A stretch of DNA of 64,000 nt from Streptomyces canus (GCF_030816965.1 NZ_JAUSYQ010000002.1:4871501-4935500); one strand, 5' to 3'; counted from the first letter of the stretch, positions 29,927 through 39,426 are shown. Program-made: numbers and translations. Notes: generated from the letters alone by a model not told the origin.

Positions 29927-30970
29927 GTGGTTGAAGTTGTGCTGGCTGGCGTCCTCGGCGCCGCAGTCCTGGCGATCGTCCTGCTCTACCAGAGTGGCCA
30001 AAAACAGAAAACTCGCCTGACGAAACTCGAAGCCGACCTCGCCGCAGAGAAGATCGCCCGCATCGCGCAGCAACGGATACCGCTCCCCCCATCGGTCGCC
30101 GCCGCCGAGGACGAGCCCGAGCCCGCGCGACGTAAGCAGCACCTGGCGCTCTACTTAGGCGGCGGAGTGGCCGCCTTCCTCGCCTCCCTCGGCCGTCTCC
30201 GCACCATCGCTCGCGGACGCCGAGCCACGGTAGTCACCGCAGCCGCCAGCTCTGTCCTCATCGCCACCAGCGCCGTCGCTTACTACGCGAACGCCGGCGG
30301 CGAAGAGACTCCAGACTCGACCTCGCCCGCCCCGTCGGCGACCGCCCCCGGCTTCGTCGACAGTGACGCCCAGAGCCAGCCAGGCTCAGACGACCAGGGC
30401 CTCCAAGACAGCAAGGGGGACACCAAAGGCGGCCCGCGCAACATCAGCAACTACAAGATCATCGGCTCCGACGCGGGGCAACCGCCGGAGACCACACCGA
30501 GCAGCGAGGCGGCTCCCCCCGGCTGGGGAACGGAAACACCGGCCGCACCGCATACCCCCGACAAGCCTGCGACGCCGAACCCAACGAACTCTCCGGAAGC
30601 CCCCAGCGAGACCCCACCTGAGACGACGCCAGTGCCAGCGCCGAGCAATCCAGGGCCAGTGAAGCCTGCCGAGCTCACGGTCGGGAAGGTACAGCGCGCG
30701 CAGACCGATAAGCGGTGGTGCGAGGACGTGACCGTGGAGTTCCGCAACACCGGCGGTTCGCCGGTGACGTCCGGCATGGTCACCTTCGGGACGCACATCA
30801 TCGACCTGTTCGGCACCGACTGGAAGACGATCAACCAGACCCGCGAACTGTCCACGCCCATCCCGGCCGGAGGGTGGGTCGACCGCACGTGGACGCTGTG
30901 TGTGGACTCCTGGCGGGTGCCGGCGGGCTGGCTCATCGAGACCCGGGACATTGCTGCCGCACTGAACTAG
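29927..30970 (+). CDS. Membrane-anchored protein with Pro/Thr-rich stalk, 347 aa
   Basis: Hydrophobic helices at about residues 3-22, 71-87 and 98-117 precede a long low-complexity Pro/Ser/Thr/Glu region (about 125-250). A compact C-terminal domain of about 95 residues follows (ELTVGKVQRAQTDKRWCEDV ... GGWVDRTWTLCVDSW) with two cysteines, resembling an extracytoplasmic beta-sandwich on a stalk. GTG start behind GAGGGG. The upstream 120 bp are AT-rich. Function unknown; a surface or exclusion role is possible. Confidence 0.65.
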   Translation: MVEVVLAGVLGAAVLAIVLLYQSGQKQKTRLTKLEADLAAEKIARIAQQRIPLPPSVAAAEDEPEPARRKQHLALYLGGGVAAFLASLGRLRTIARGRRATVVTAAASSVLIATSAVAYYANAGGEETPDSTSPAPSATAPGFVDSDAQSQPGSDDQGLQDSKGDTKGGPRNISNYKIIGSDAGQPPETTPSSEAAPPGWGTETPAAPHTPDKPATPNPTNSPEAPSETPPETTPVPAPSNPGPVKPAELTVGKVQRAQTDKRWCEDVTVEFRNTGGSPVTSGMVTFGTHIIDLFGTDWKTINQTRELSTPIPAGGWVDRTWTLCVDSWRVPAGWLIETRDIAAALN

Positions 30971-31011
30971 TGCCGCGTCAGACAACGTTGCCCTGCCGAT
31001 ACGGTTTGGGC

Positions 31012-31278
31012 ATGGATGACAGCGGCCAGCCAACTCTTGATGAGATCGAAGATCGCTTCGTTGAACTCGTCGCGGGTCGGCTGTCCCGGGACGAGGCTGA
31101 CCGTTGGGCGGCGAGGTGGGTGATGGAGGACGGGATCGTCTGGGACGACCTGTCCTGGTGGGCGCTGAACTGCCTCTACGGAATCGATCTCTCCGCAGGC
31201 GAGAGCGGCGGCTACCTGCACGACGACGAACAGGTACGGACATGGCTCGCTGAGCTGAGGAAACACCGAGCGAGGTGA
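31012..31278 (+). CDS. Small acidic hypothetical protein, 88 aa
   Basis: ATG 31012 has only a weak GGTTTGGG upstream and may be leaderless (TACGGT lies about 6 nt before it). The protein is acidic and helical (TLDEIEDRFVELVAGRLSRD, DDLSWWALNCLYGIDL). It looks like a widespread short Streptomyces protein but I cannot name a family. Last gene before the tRNA-Lys boundary. Confidence 0.6.
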   Translation: MDDSGQPTLDEIEDRFVELVAGRLSRDEADRWAARWVMEDGIVWDDLSWWALNCLYGIDLSAGESGGYLHDDEQVRTWLAELRKHRAR

Positions 31279-31397
31279 AGCAGCCGCAGCGCCGTCCCAG
31301 GTCCCGGTCACTGCCAGGGCGAACGTTGCCTGATACGGCGCGGCGCGGATTTACGCTTCGAGCGAGCCACGAGCGAGCCAAAGAGCTTGAGGGCCAT

Positions 31398-31428
31398 GAG
31401 AAAGCCCCCGAGTGATCGGGGGCTTCTC
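31398..31428. terminator. Bidirectional terminator
   Basis: GAGAAAGCCCCCGA pairs with TCGGGGGCTTCTC around GTGA (one mismatch). It can serve both the element gene ending at 31278 and the tRNA-Lys transcript. Confidence 0.75.
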
Positions 31429-31470
31429 TATTCGTGCAGGTCAGGCAACGTCCGTTCCTGCCGACCGTGG

Positions 31471-31543
31471 TAGGCCCTGTGGGACTCGAACCCACAACCA
31501 ATGGATTAAAAGTCCACTGCTCTGCCAATTGAGCTAAGGGCCC
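31471..31543 (-). tRNA. tRNA-Lys (UUU); likely attachment site
   Basis: A 73-nt cloverleaf with acceptor GGGCCCT / AGGGCCT, a T-loop TTCGAGTC and anticodon loop CTTTTAA (anticodon TTT). No CCA is encoded. The accessory element abuts the 3' end, the usual position for tyrosine-integrase targets. The repeated 3' end expected at the far side was not found in the window. Confidence 0.95.
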
Positions 31544-31641
31544 AGGCGATGTTGCCTCCCCGAGCATAGCGGGACGTGGCCGTGTCTCCGATCGGGTATC
31601 GGGGACACGGCCGTGTCGGGGCGGCGGAACGGGGTGGAAGG

Positions 31642-33177
31642 TCAGGGATCGACCGGTTCGGGGGCGTTCACGCGGGCCGCCTCGCGGGCCCTGGTGCGTT
31701 CGTGATCGGGGTTCAGGAACCAGTGGCGGGCCGAGACCGCCCACCAGGTCCAGGCGAAGCCGAGGACGACCAGGACGGCGACCGGAGCGTAGTTGAAGGT
31801 CTCCCAGGTGACCGGGGAGACCTGCGGAAGCATGAACAGCACCGTGATGACGGCGACCCACGCCACCGAGACCACGCCGATCGCACGCGACCAGCGGCCC
31901 AGGTGCCACGGTCCGCGGTCGAAGGCGTCACCCTTGCGCAGCCGCAGCAACGTCGGGATGACGTAGGCGATGTACAGCCCGATCACCGCGACGGACGTCA
32001 CCGCCGCATAGGCCGTGTAGTTGATCAGGTACGGCAGCCCGAGCAGCAGTGCCCCCGCCGCGGCCAGCCACACCGCCGCCACCGGCGTCCGGGTGCGGGG
32101 GCTCACCGTGTGCCACACGTGCGAGAACGGCAGTGCGCCGTCGCGCGAGAAGGCGTAGATCATGCGGCTGTTGGCGGTCACCGAGGCCATCCCGCAGAAC
32201 AACTGGGCGCCGATGACGACCAGCAGCAGGAGCTTGCCGGCCGTGGCGCCGAGCGCGTCGAGGAGGATCTGGGCCGGCGGCGCGCCCGTCGGCGACGACA
32301 GCGCCCCGTCGTACGACTGGATCGCGAACGTGAAGCCCAGCAGCAGGACGAAGCCCGCTATCCACGACGTCCAGATCGACTGGACGATGCCCTTCGGGCC
32401 GGCCGTCGACGCGTCGTGGGTCTCCTCGGTCATGTGGGCCGAGGCGTCGTAGCCGGTGAAGGTGTACTGGGCCATCAGAAGACCGAGCAGGACCACGTAG
32501 AAGCCGCTGCCCCAGCCCGTGTTGTTCACGAACTCGCCGAAGACGAAGGACGCCGACTGGTGGTGGTCCGGGGCGAAGGTGAGGGCTCCGACGATCACCG
32601 CCACGCCGACCACGTGCCACCACACGCTCACGCTGTTCAGCAGGGCCACGATCCGTACGCCGAAGGTGTTCAGCAGGCCGTGCAGGATCAGGATCGCGGC
32701 GAACAGCAGCACGGTCCGGCCGGGCGTCACCTCGAAGTCGAACTGCAGGTTCAGATAAGCCCCGAGGAACGACGCGGCGCCGAAGTCGATGCCCGCCGTG
32801 ACCGCCACCTGGCCGAGCACGTTGAACCAGCCCGTGAACCACGCCCAGGCGGCCGCGGTACGGGGCGGCGCCAGGCGGTGGGCCCAGAAGTACAGGCCCG
32901 CGGACGTCGGGTACGCCGAACAGATCTCGGCCATCGACAGCCCGACGAACAGGGTCATCAGGCCCACGGCGACCCAGCCCCAGGTGATCACGGCCGGACC
33001 GCCCGTGTTCATGCCGAAGAGGTAGAGGGTCAGGCAGCCCGACAGCACCGAGATGATGGTGAAGGAGACCGCGTAGTTGGAGAACGCCGACATGCGGCGG
33101 GCGAGGACCTGCGTGTAGCCGAGCTGGGCAAGCCGTTCTTCGTCGGAGAGCCCACTCACTCTGTCGTCATCTGTCAT
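31642..33177 (-). CDS. APC-family amino-acid permease, 511 aa
   Basis: Twelve hydrophobic segments, an N-terminal cytoplasmic LGYTQVLARRMSAFSNYAVS typical of the amino acid-choline transporter branch, and the conserved loop YDASAHMTEETHDASTAGPK. Expected to import an amino acid or amine by cation coupling; the substrate cannot be told. ATG 33177 with GGGGGC close by; upstream in-frame ATGs lack ribosome sites. First clear chromosomal protein gene after the tRNA. Confidence 0.85.
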   Translation of the reverse strand: MTDDDRVSGLSDEERLAQLGYTQVLARRMSAFSNYAVSFTIISVLSGCLTLYLFGMNTGGPAVITWGWVAVGLMTLFVGLSMAEICSAYPTSAGLYFWAHRLAPPRTAAAWAWFTGWFNVLGQVAVTAGIDFGAASFLGAYLNLQFDFEVTPGRTVLLFAAILILHGLLNTFGVRIVALLNSVSVWWHVVGVAVIVGALTFAPDHHQSASFVFGEFVNNTGWGSGFYVVLLGLLMAQYTFTGYDASAHMTEETHDASTAGPKGIVQSIWTSWIAGFVLLLGFTFAIQSYDGALSSPTGAPPAQILLDALGATAGKLLLLVVIGAQLFCGMASVTANSRMIYAFSRDGALPFSHVWHTVSPRTRTPVAAVWLAAAGALLLGLPYLINYTAYAAVTSVAVIGLYIAYVIPTLLRLRKGDAFDRGPWHLGRWSRAIGVVSVAWVAVITVLFMLPQVSPVTWETFNYAPVAVLVVLGFAWTWWAVSARHWFLNPDHERTRAREAARVNAPEPVDP

Positions 33178-33240
33178 GCCCCCAGCGATTCCCATCCCGG
33201 GGGCGTGACACACGTCACAACTTGGCTGAGAAGAGCCCTT

Positions 33241-36200
33241 CTAGAAAAGCCCCTTGTAGCCCTGCCAGCCGCTCGCGATCTTCGTCCGCGCCCCGAACGA
33301 CCCCTTGCCGTCCCCGTTGTTGCGCCAGACGTTCCCGCCGCTGTCCCGGGAGACCAGGTCGGCCTTGCCGTCCCCGGTGATGTCGCCGACGCCGACGATC
33401 ACGTTGTACGAGCCGCCCCAGTTGGTGAACAGCTTCACCCGCGCCGTGAACGTGCCGTTGCCCTTGCCGTAGTACCGGTACAGGTTGTTCGACTTGTCCT
33501 GCGCGAGCAGGTCGCCGATGCCGTCGCCGTTCAGGTCCCCGGCGCCCACGATCTTCTTGTACGTCTTCCAGTTGTCGTAGAGCTTCACCCGCGCCGACAG
33601 CTTGCCCGTGCTCGTCCCCTTGTAGAGGTACACGGCCCCGGTCGAGGAGTTCCGCGCGATCAGGTCCGGGAGCCCGTCCTTGGTCACATCACCGGGCGCG
33701 GTCAGCACGTCGTACTGGTTCCAGCCGGACGTGCCCAGCGAGGTGTACGGCGTCGACGACTTCAGCGCGGCACCGCACCCCGGTCGGTAGGCGCGCAGGG
33801 CGCCGCTGCTCAGCCGCACCAGAACGTCGTTGCACCGGTCCCCGCTGAGGTCCCCGAACGGCACCGCCCTGACCGAGGTCGCCCAGCCGCCGCCGCTCAC
33901 CTTCCCGGAGAACGTGCCCTTGCCGTTGCCCTGCTGGAAGGTCAGCGCGCCGGAGGAGTTGAGGGTGAGGAGCTCGCCGAAGCCGTCGTCGCCCACGTGG
34001 TCGCGACGGACCGCCGTGCCCTTCACCAGCTTGACCGTGCCGGTCACCGTCAGCGGGGCGCCGACGCCGTCCGCCGGCGTGACGGTGACGGTCCAGTCGT
34101 AGGAACCGTTCGGCAGGTACGCGTCCCCGGTCCCCTTGGGGTCGAGACCGCTCCAGCCGACGGTCAGCTCACCCCGCGCGGCCGTGCCGTCCACGTTGTC
34201 ACCGTAGACCTTGCCGGTCGCACGGTTGCGCACCGTGACGTCCCAGCCGGAGGACGGCTTCGACAGCAGCAGGGTGGTCAGGGTGTCGGGGGTTGTGTCG
34301 AACGTGTGCGCCTCGACGGACGACGCCTTGGCGGCCGGGGCGAGCAGCCGCAGCGGCTGCTGCGGCACGCCGGACGGCACGAGGTGCACCTGCTCCTGCT
34401 CGTCGACGTAGGCAGCGTTCGCGCCGGACTCGTCGACGGTCCAGCGCACGTCCCTCTGCGAGGTCCCGGTGTCAGGCAGATCGCCGATGACCCGGCTCGC
34501 GGCCGTGCCCTCGGCGAACGTCGTCAGCGTCAGCTTCCCGGCCCGCTTGTCGTGCGAGACGACGAACCCGTCGCCGAGCTTGGCCTCGTCGGCGGGCACG
34601 GCCACGGACCTGCCCGCCGTACGGTCGTACACGCCGGCCCGGCCGTCACAGGTCCAGTACAGGTAGCGGCCGAGTGCCTGGAGTTCGGTGGGCACGCAGC
34701 CGGCGTCCGTCCTCACCGTCTCGACGGTCTTCTTCGTCGTCAGGTTGTACGCCATTACCTCACCGGCGTTCGCCCCCGCCGTCCAGAGGATCTCGCCGTC
34801 GAGGGCGGCGGCGCCCGGGGCACGGGTGACCTTGGGACCGGCGCTGTCGCCGAGCTTGAGGACGATCTGCTGGGTCGCGGTCGTGTGGATCACGTACTGG
34901 CCGGAGACGTCGGTGATCCGCCCGCCGGCCGGGACGTAGTGCTCCGAGAAGTCGTACGCCTCGGGCCCGTTGGCCCTGATCCGGTCATTGGTGCCGTCGT
35001 CCCGCATCAGCCAGACCACACGATTGTCGGCCGTACCGAACACGGCACAGCCGCCCTCCGCGGTCGGACAGGAGTACAGCAGCGAGTCGGTGCCGTCGTA
35101 GTCGGAACGCGCCCCGTAGGTGGGCGTCCCCGTGGCGGCGACGGTCCGCAGGTAGACGTCCCGGGTACGGCTCCGGCTGTCGTCGGCGACCAGCAGCCGC
35201 CCCTGCTCCAGTGCCAGACCCTGGATCTTGTACGGAGGCTTCGGCAGCGCCTTGACCATGCTCACCACGGGCTTGCCGTCCGCGTCAGGATGGATGCGCT
35301 GAATGCCCCAGTCGTCGGCGCCGGTGCGGCCCACGGCGACGGCGTCGCCGTCCGCCGAGGCGGAGACGTCGCCCTGGGAGGAGGCGAGCAAGGTGACCGG
35401 GTCGCCGCCCGCGATCGGTACGGCGGTCACCTTGTTGCCGCCGGCCGGACTGTGGACGAGCCAGTCGCCCACCACGGAGAGCTCGTCGGCGGGGTCCAGG
35501 GCGCCGACGCCGTCCAAGGCCACCTCGACAGGCGGTGCCGAGAGGTCGGCGCGGGAGTAGACGTACGCCTTCGTGGCGGCGTTGCCCGCGTACTGGACCA
35601 GGTAATCGGGCGACAGGACAGCGGAGTTACCGCCGGACAGTGCCGGGGTCCAGCCCTGGGCCCGGCCGGTCTGCGGGTCGACGATCACCGACCGGATGCT
35701 GCCGTCGAGCGACGCGCGGAAGACGATGCCGGAGGCGTCGCCCCGCAGCGGCGCACCGATCTGCATGCCCGAGGGCAGGCCGGTGATCGTCAGGTCCCGG
35801 GTACCGCCATCGGGTCCCGGGCTCAGCAGATGCCTGACCTTGGTGGTGATCCCGTCCTCGCCGGTGACGTCCTCGTAGGCGACGACCGTGCTGCCGTACA
35901 CACCGCCGTACACCCCGGCGTACCCCGAGGGCACCTGGATCGTGCTGGTCGTGCCGTCGGCGGCGTCGAACAGCTCGACGCGGCCGTCCTGGTAGCGGCG
36001 CGCCAGGACGTCGGTGCCGGTGCCGTTGTCGATCGCCAGGCCGCTGCCGGCCGCGGGCACTGCGACGGACGCACCGTCCGCGTATCGCGTCCACAGCAGT
36101 CCCGAGCGGCCCTCCATACGGTGGAAGACGCCCTGGCTGCCCGCGCCTTCTCCCCCGTAGGTGGTTTCGGCGTAGGAGACGGTCGCGACGGTGTACGCGT

Positions 36201-36336
36201 CGCGGAACGTCGCCGGTACCACCGTCTCCTGCGCGGTGTCGGCGACGGCGGACGACGGCAGCAGCGGGCTCAGACCGGCCACCAGTACGGCGGAAGCGGC
36301 GACGAGGCGTAGACGTACGGCGGCATGACGAGCCAA
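33241..36336 (-). CDS. Secreted FG-GAP/VCBS-repeat protein, 1031 aa
   Basis: TTG 36336 follows AGGGGAGGG. A signal peptide (LVAASAVLVAGLSPLLPSSA, cleaved near AVAD) leads a beta-propeller-like region of about 700 residues, an extracellular Ig-like stretch (TDGPNGSYDWTVTV type), and about 230 C-terminal residues with FG-GAP repeats (DLNGDGIGDLLAQDKSNNLY, GDITGDGKADLVSRDSGGNV) whose DxDGDG loops bind calcium. The role of such Streptomyces proteins is unknown. A strong terminator at 36495 separates it from the helicase gene. Confidence 0.8.
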   Translation of the reverse strand: MARHAAVRLRLVAASAVLVAGLSPLLPSSAVADTAQETVVPATFRDAYTVATVSYAETTYGGEGAGSQGVFHRMEGRSGLLWTRYADGASVAVPAAGSGLAIDNGTGTDVLARRYQDGRVELFDAADGTTSTIQVPSGYAGVYGGVYGSTVVAYEDVTGEDGITTKVRHLLSPGPDGGTRDLTITGLPSGMQIGAPLRGDASGIVFRASLDGSIRSVIVDPQTGRAQGWTPALSGGNSAVLSPDYLVQYAGNAATKAYVYSRADLSAPPVEVALDGVGALDPADELSVVGDWLVHSPAGGNKVTAVPIAGGDPVTLLASSQGDVSASADGDAVAVGRTGADDWGIQRIHPDADGKPVVSMVKALPKPPYKIQGLALEQGRLLVADDSRSRTRDVYLRTVAATGTPTYGARSDYDGTDSLLYSCPTAEGGCAVFGTADNRVVWLMRDDGTNDRIRANGPEAYDFSEHYVPAGGRITDVSGQYVIHTTATQQIVLKLGDSAGPKVTRAPGAAALDGEILWTAGANAGEVMAYNLTTKKTVETVRTDAGCVPTELQALGRYLYWTCDGRAGVYDRTAGRSVAVPADEAKLGDGFVVSHDKRAGKLTLTTFAEGTAASRVIGDLPDTGTSQRDVRWTVDESGANAAYVDEQEQVHLVPSGVPQQPLRLLAPAAKASSVEAHTFDTTPDTLTTLLLSKPSSGWDVTVRNRATGKVYGDNVDGTAARGELTVGWSGLDPKGTGDAYLPNGSYDWTVTVTPADGVGAPLTVTGTVKLVKGTAVRRDHVGDDGFGELLTLNSSGALTFQQGNGKGTFSGKVSGGGWATSVRAVPFGDLSGDRCNDVLVRLSSGALRAYRPGCGAALKSSTPYTSLGTSGWNQYDVLTAPGDVTKDGLPDLIARNSSTGAVYLYKGTSTGKLSARVKLYDNWKTYKKIVGAGDLNGDGIGDLLAQDKSNNLYRYYGKGNGTFTARVKLFTNWGGSYNVIVGVGDITGDGKADLVSRDSGGNVWRNNGDGKGSFGARTKIASGWQGYKGLF

Positions 36337-36494
36337 GGAAGACCCTCCCCTGAGAAGGAGACGGACGGCCCACCGGCGCGCGGTGTCCCTGGCCCCCCGG
36401 CCATCACACCCGTCTCATAAGTGGGGTGATCTTACCTTCTGTTCATCTTGACGGAGAGCCCTTTCTGTCGGGGCACACACCGGGTGACACGACA

Positions 36495-36538
36495 AACGCC
36501 GTGGCCCCCCGTCAGATACGACGGGGGGCCACGGCGTT
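36495..36538 (-). terminator. Strong terminator of the DEAD-box helicase gene
   Basis: AACGCCGTGGCCCCCCGTC and its complement (19 bp) with a 6-nt loop, followed by TTTG on the minus strand. Confidence 0.85.
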
Positions 36539-36553
36539 CACTTCTCAGAGGCG

Positions 36554-38680
36554 TCAGCCGTTGCGCTTCCAGCGCGGCTTGTCGTCACGGCGGCCGAAGG
36601 TACCGGTGCCGGTACCGGTGCCGGTGGTGCCGCGGTGGTCGTCACGACGGCCGTGCGGGCGGTCGTGGCCGCCGGAGCGGAAACCTCCGCCGGTGGGGCG
36701 GTCGCCCTGACGGTCACGGTTGAAGGGGCGGTCGCTGCCCCGGTGGGTGGACGGACGCTCGTCACGACGGTCGCGGCTGAAGCCACCCGAGGGGCGGTCG
36801 TCACGGCGGAAGCCACCCGAGGGACGCTCGTCACGACGGTCACGATTGAAACCGCCGGTGGGGCGGTCGTCACGACGGTCGCGGTTGAAACCGCCCGTGG
36901 GGCGGTCGTCACGGCGGAAGCCACCCGAGGGACGCTCGTCACGACGGTCACGATTGAAGCCACCGGTGGAGCGGTCGTCACGACGGTCGCGGTTGAAGCC
37001 ACCGCGGTCGTCACGACGCTCGAAGGAACGGCCACCACGGTCGTCCCGACGGAACCCGCCCCGCTCGCCGTCCCGGCGGTCGCGGTTGAAGCCGCCACGG
37101 TCGTCACGACGCTCGAATGAACGGCCACCACGGTCGTCCCGACGGTCGTCACGGCGCTCGTAGTTGCCCCGCTCGTCACGGCGCTGACGCGGCTGCTCGT
37201 ACGCGGGACGCTCGGCGGGCTGCTCGGCGACGACGGCCTCGGCCGGAGCCTCGGCCACCGCGGCCTGCGCCTCGGCGACCGCCGTCTCCGGGTCCTCACC
37301 GCGCTCGCGGGCGGCCCGGGCGACCAGGCGGTCGGCCTCCTCGCGCAGCTCGGTCGCGCGGCGCTGCGCCCGCTCGAGCTCCTTGGTGAGCTGGGCGACC
37401 TCGCGCTCGGCCTGCTGAGCCGCGTTGGCCGCGGACTCGGACTGGACCTCGGTCATCGAACGGGCGCCGGTGATCTCGGCGACCTCGGGCTCGAAGGCCG
37501 TACCGGAGTTGATGATGTGACGCCCGGCGTCGACGCCCGCGTCCTCCATCAGCCGGAAGATCTGCCGGCGCTGGTGCGGCAGGGACAGGGACACGACCGT
37601 GCCGGTGCGGCCCGCGCGAGCGGTACGGCCGGCGCGGTGCAGGTAGTCCTTGTGGTCACCGGCGGGGTCGACGTTCAGGACGAGGTCGATGCCGTCGACG
37701 TGGATGCCACGGGCGGCGACGTCGGTCGCGACGAGCGCGTTGACGTAGCCCTTCTTGAAGTCCTCCAGCACACGGGTGCGCGCGCCCTGCGTCATACCGC
37801 CGTGCAGCGCGTCGGCCTTCACACCGGAGTCGCACAGCTGCTCGGCGATGCGGTCGGCGCCCAGCTGGGTGCGGACGAAGATGATGGTGCGGCCCTTGCG
37901 GGAGGCGATCGCGGCGGTGACCGGCGCCTTGTCCTTGGGCTTCACGATCAGGATGTGGTGCGACATGGTCGTCACGTTGCCCTGGGCGCTGTCGACCTCG
38001 TGCGTGACCGGGTTGCTCAGGTAGCGCTTGACCAGCGTGGAGATCTCGTTCTCCATCGTGGCCGAGAACAGCATCCGCTGGCCGCCGACCGGGACCTGGT
38101 CGAGCAGCTCGGTGACCTCGGGCAGGAAGCCCAGGTCGGACATCTGGTCGGCCTCGTCGATGACGGCGACCTCGATGTCCTGCAGGGAGCAGGCACCGCG
38201 GTTGATGAGGTCGCGCAGTCGGCCCGGGGTGGCGACGAGGATGTCGACGCCGCGCTCCAGGGCGTAGATCTGGTTGCTCATCGACGTGCCGCCGCAGACG
38301 ACCTTCATCTTGAGGCCGAGGACGTCGCCGTAGGGCTGGAGGGCGTCCGCGACCTGCATCGCGAGCTCACGGGTCGGGGTGAGGATGACGGCGCGCGGCT
38401 TGTGCTTCTCGGTGCGGCCACCGGCGAGACGCGTCATGGCCGGCAGACCGAAGGAGAGGGTCTTGCCGGAGCCGGTGCGGCCACGGCCGAGGATGTCCTT
38501 GCCGGCCAGGGCGTCCGGGATGGTCGCGGCCTGGATCGGGAAGGGGGTGGTCACGCCGTTCTGGGCGAGCTTGCGCACGACGCCCTCGGGGAGACCGAGG
38601 TCCGCGAAGGTGACCTCGGCGGCTTCCTCCGTGCCCTCGTTCTCGGGCACGACGACGTGATCAGTACTGGAAATGGACAT
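36554..38680 (-). CDS. DEAD-box ATP-dependent RNA helicase, 708 aa
   Basis: Q motif (FADLGLPEGVVRKLAQNGVT then PFPIQ), motif I GRTGSGKT (67-74), Ia PTREL, II DEAD (175-178), III SAT, V and VI (VATDVAARGIHVDGIDLV, YLHRAGRTARAGRTG). The C-terminal about 200 residues are Arg/Asp/Gly repeats (RRDDRPTGGFNRDRRDERPS) that act as an RNA-binding disordered tail; the coding DNA there is a degenerate tandem repeat. RhlE/CsdA-like enzymes remodel rRNA or mRNA, often at low temperature. ATG 38680 is chosen because longer frames lack conserved sequence. Confidence 0.9.
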   Translation of the reverse strand: MSISSTDHVVVPENEGTEEAAEVTFADLGLPEGVVRKLAQNGVTTPFPIQAATIPDALAGKDILGRGRTGSGKTLSFGLPAMTRLAGGRTEKHKPRAVILTPTRELAMQVADALQPYGDVLGLKMKVVCGGTSMSNQIYALERGVDILVATPGRLRDLINRGACSLQDIEVAVIDEADQMSDLGFLPEVTELLDQVPVGGQRMLFSATMENEISTLVKRYLSNPVTHEVDSAQGNVTTMSHHILIVKPKDKAPVTAAIASRKGRTIIFVRTQLGADRIAEQLCDSGVKADALHGGMTQGARTRVLEDFKKGYVNALVATDVAARGIHVDGIDLVLNVDPAGDHKDYLHRAGRTARAGRTGTVVSLSLPHQRRQIFRLMEDAGVDAGRHIINSGTAFEPEVAEITGARSMTEVQSESAANAAQQAEREVAQLTKELERAQRRATELREEADRLVARAARERGEDPETAVAEAQAAVAEAPAEAVVAEQPAERPAYEQPRQRRDERGNYERRDDRRDDRGGRSFERRDDRGGFNRDRRDGERGGFRRDDRGGRSFERRDDRGGFNRDRRDDRSTGGFNRDRRDERPSGGFRRDDRPTGGFNRDRRDDRPTGGFNRDRRDERPSGGFRRDDRPSGGFSRDRRDERPSTHRGSDRPFNRDRQGDRPTGGGFRSGGHDRPHGRRDDHRGTTGTGTGTGTFGRRDDKPRWKRNG

Positions 38681-38913
38681 GCGTATGCGAAACCTTCCGG
38701 AGTCTCGTCGGCACGCGCCCGTCAACTCCGTGATTCGCAATACGACCGCCTCTATGCGGTCAGCCACGGCAAGGGAGAGAACGCGCCACACGGCGCTCTT
38801 CTGCTTTGGCGCCGGGCAAATGATCAAACGATCTATAACCATACGCACCCGTCGCCCTCGAAGGCAAACCGATCCCCTCGCATGTATCCGAGGTCACTCG
38901 GGACCTTCCACCG

Positions 38914-39426
38914 TCACACCGGCGACCCCGCGGTCGGCGCCGGCTCCCGCTGGCTCAGCTGGGGGCCCGTCTCCGGCTGCGCGGACGACGACGTTTCGGC
39001 GGGCGGCGGCGACGGTGTGGGCGACGCGGGCGGCTCGCTGGACGCCGGCGGCTCCGGATCGGGCGTACGGGTGGGTGCCGGGTCGCTCCTCGTCGTCGAC
39101 GGCACCGGCTGGGCCGACTTCCCCGGCTTCGCCCCCGCGGCGGCCGACGCACTCGCCGAGGCGGACGCCGACGGGGACGCCGGCTCCTCGCCGGCCTTCC
39201 CCTTGTGCTGGCCGTGCTTGCCGTCCGGGCCCGCCCCGCCGAGCCCCACGGAACCGCCCGAGCCCGCGGATCCCCCGTCCGGCGCCGCACCGCCCCGCTC
39301 ACCGGCGGAGTGCGACGGCTTCGCTCTGTCGCCTCCGCCGTCCCCGCCGACGCTCATGCAGCCCGCTGCGGCGGCGACGGCCATGACCGTGGCGGCCAGA
39401 CGGACGGGTACGTACAAGGGGCGCAC
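38914..39426 (-). CDS. Pro/Ser-rich lipoprotein, 170 aa
   Basis: GTG 39426 follows GGAGG. A signal sequence ends in a lipobox-like AAAAGC with Cys 23. The rest is low-complexity Gly, Ser, Ala and Pro without a folded domain (SPSASASASASAAAGAKPGK). A cell-surface lipoprotein of unknown role. Confidence 0.7.
   Translation of the reverse strand: MRPLYVPVRLAATVMAVAAAAGCMSVGGDGGGDRAKPSHSAGERGGAAPDGGSAGSGGSVGLGGAGPDGKHGQHKGKAGEEPASPSASASASASAAAGAKPGKSAQPVPSTTRSDPAPTRTPDPEPPASSEPPASPTPSPPPAETSSSAQPETGPQLSQREPAPTAGSPV

Larger units (their letters stand above)
1..31470. mobile_element. Integrated accessory element next to tRNA-Lys (left end outside the window)
   Basis: The stretch ends at the 3' end of tRNA-Lys, a common attachment site, and the gene content switches there from accessory genes (ParB-like, orphan methylases, RecT/YqaJ/RuvC-like recombination genes, WhiB-like, divergent XRE regulators, many small overlapping genes) to conserved chromosomal genes. 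No integrase, FtsK-type transfer ATPase, portal, terminase or capsid gene was seen, so type (ICE, phage-plasmid or prophage arm) is undecided. The left boundary and the matching attachment repeat are not in the window. That all 31 kb belong to one element is inference. Confidence 0.75.

Noticed and set aside
31360-31376. Short direct repeat gagcgagcca beside the tRNA as an attachment core
   Set aside because: The core should match the tRNA 3' end, which this does not; probably a chance tandem repeat.
1-31470. Classification as a complete prophage
   Set aside because: No portal, terminase, capsid, tail or lysis gene is visible; recombination and regulator genes alone fit ICEs as well.
31576-36312. 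1578-codon open frame on the plus strand
   Set aside because: It lies antisense to the permease and FG-GAP genes, which have clear motifs and third-position GC; long antisense frames are common in this base composition.
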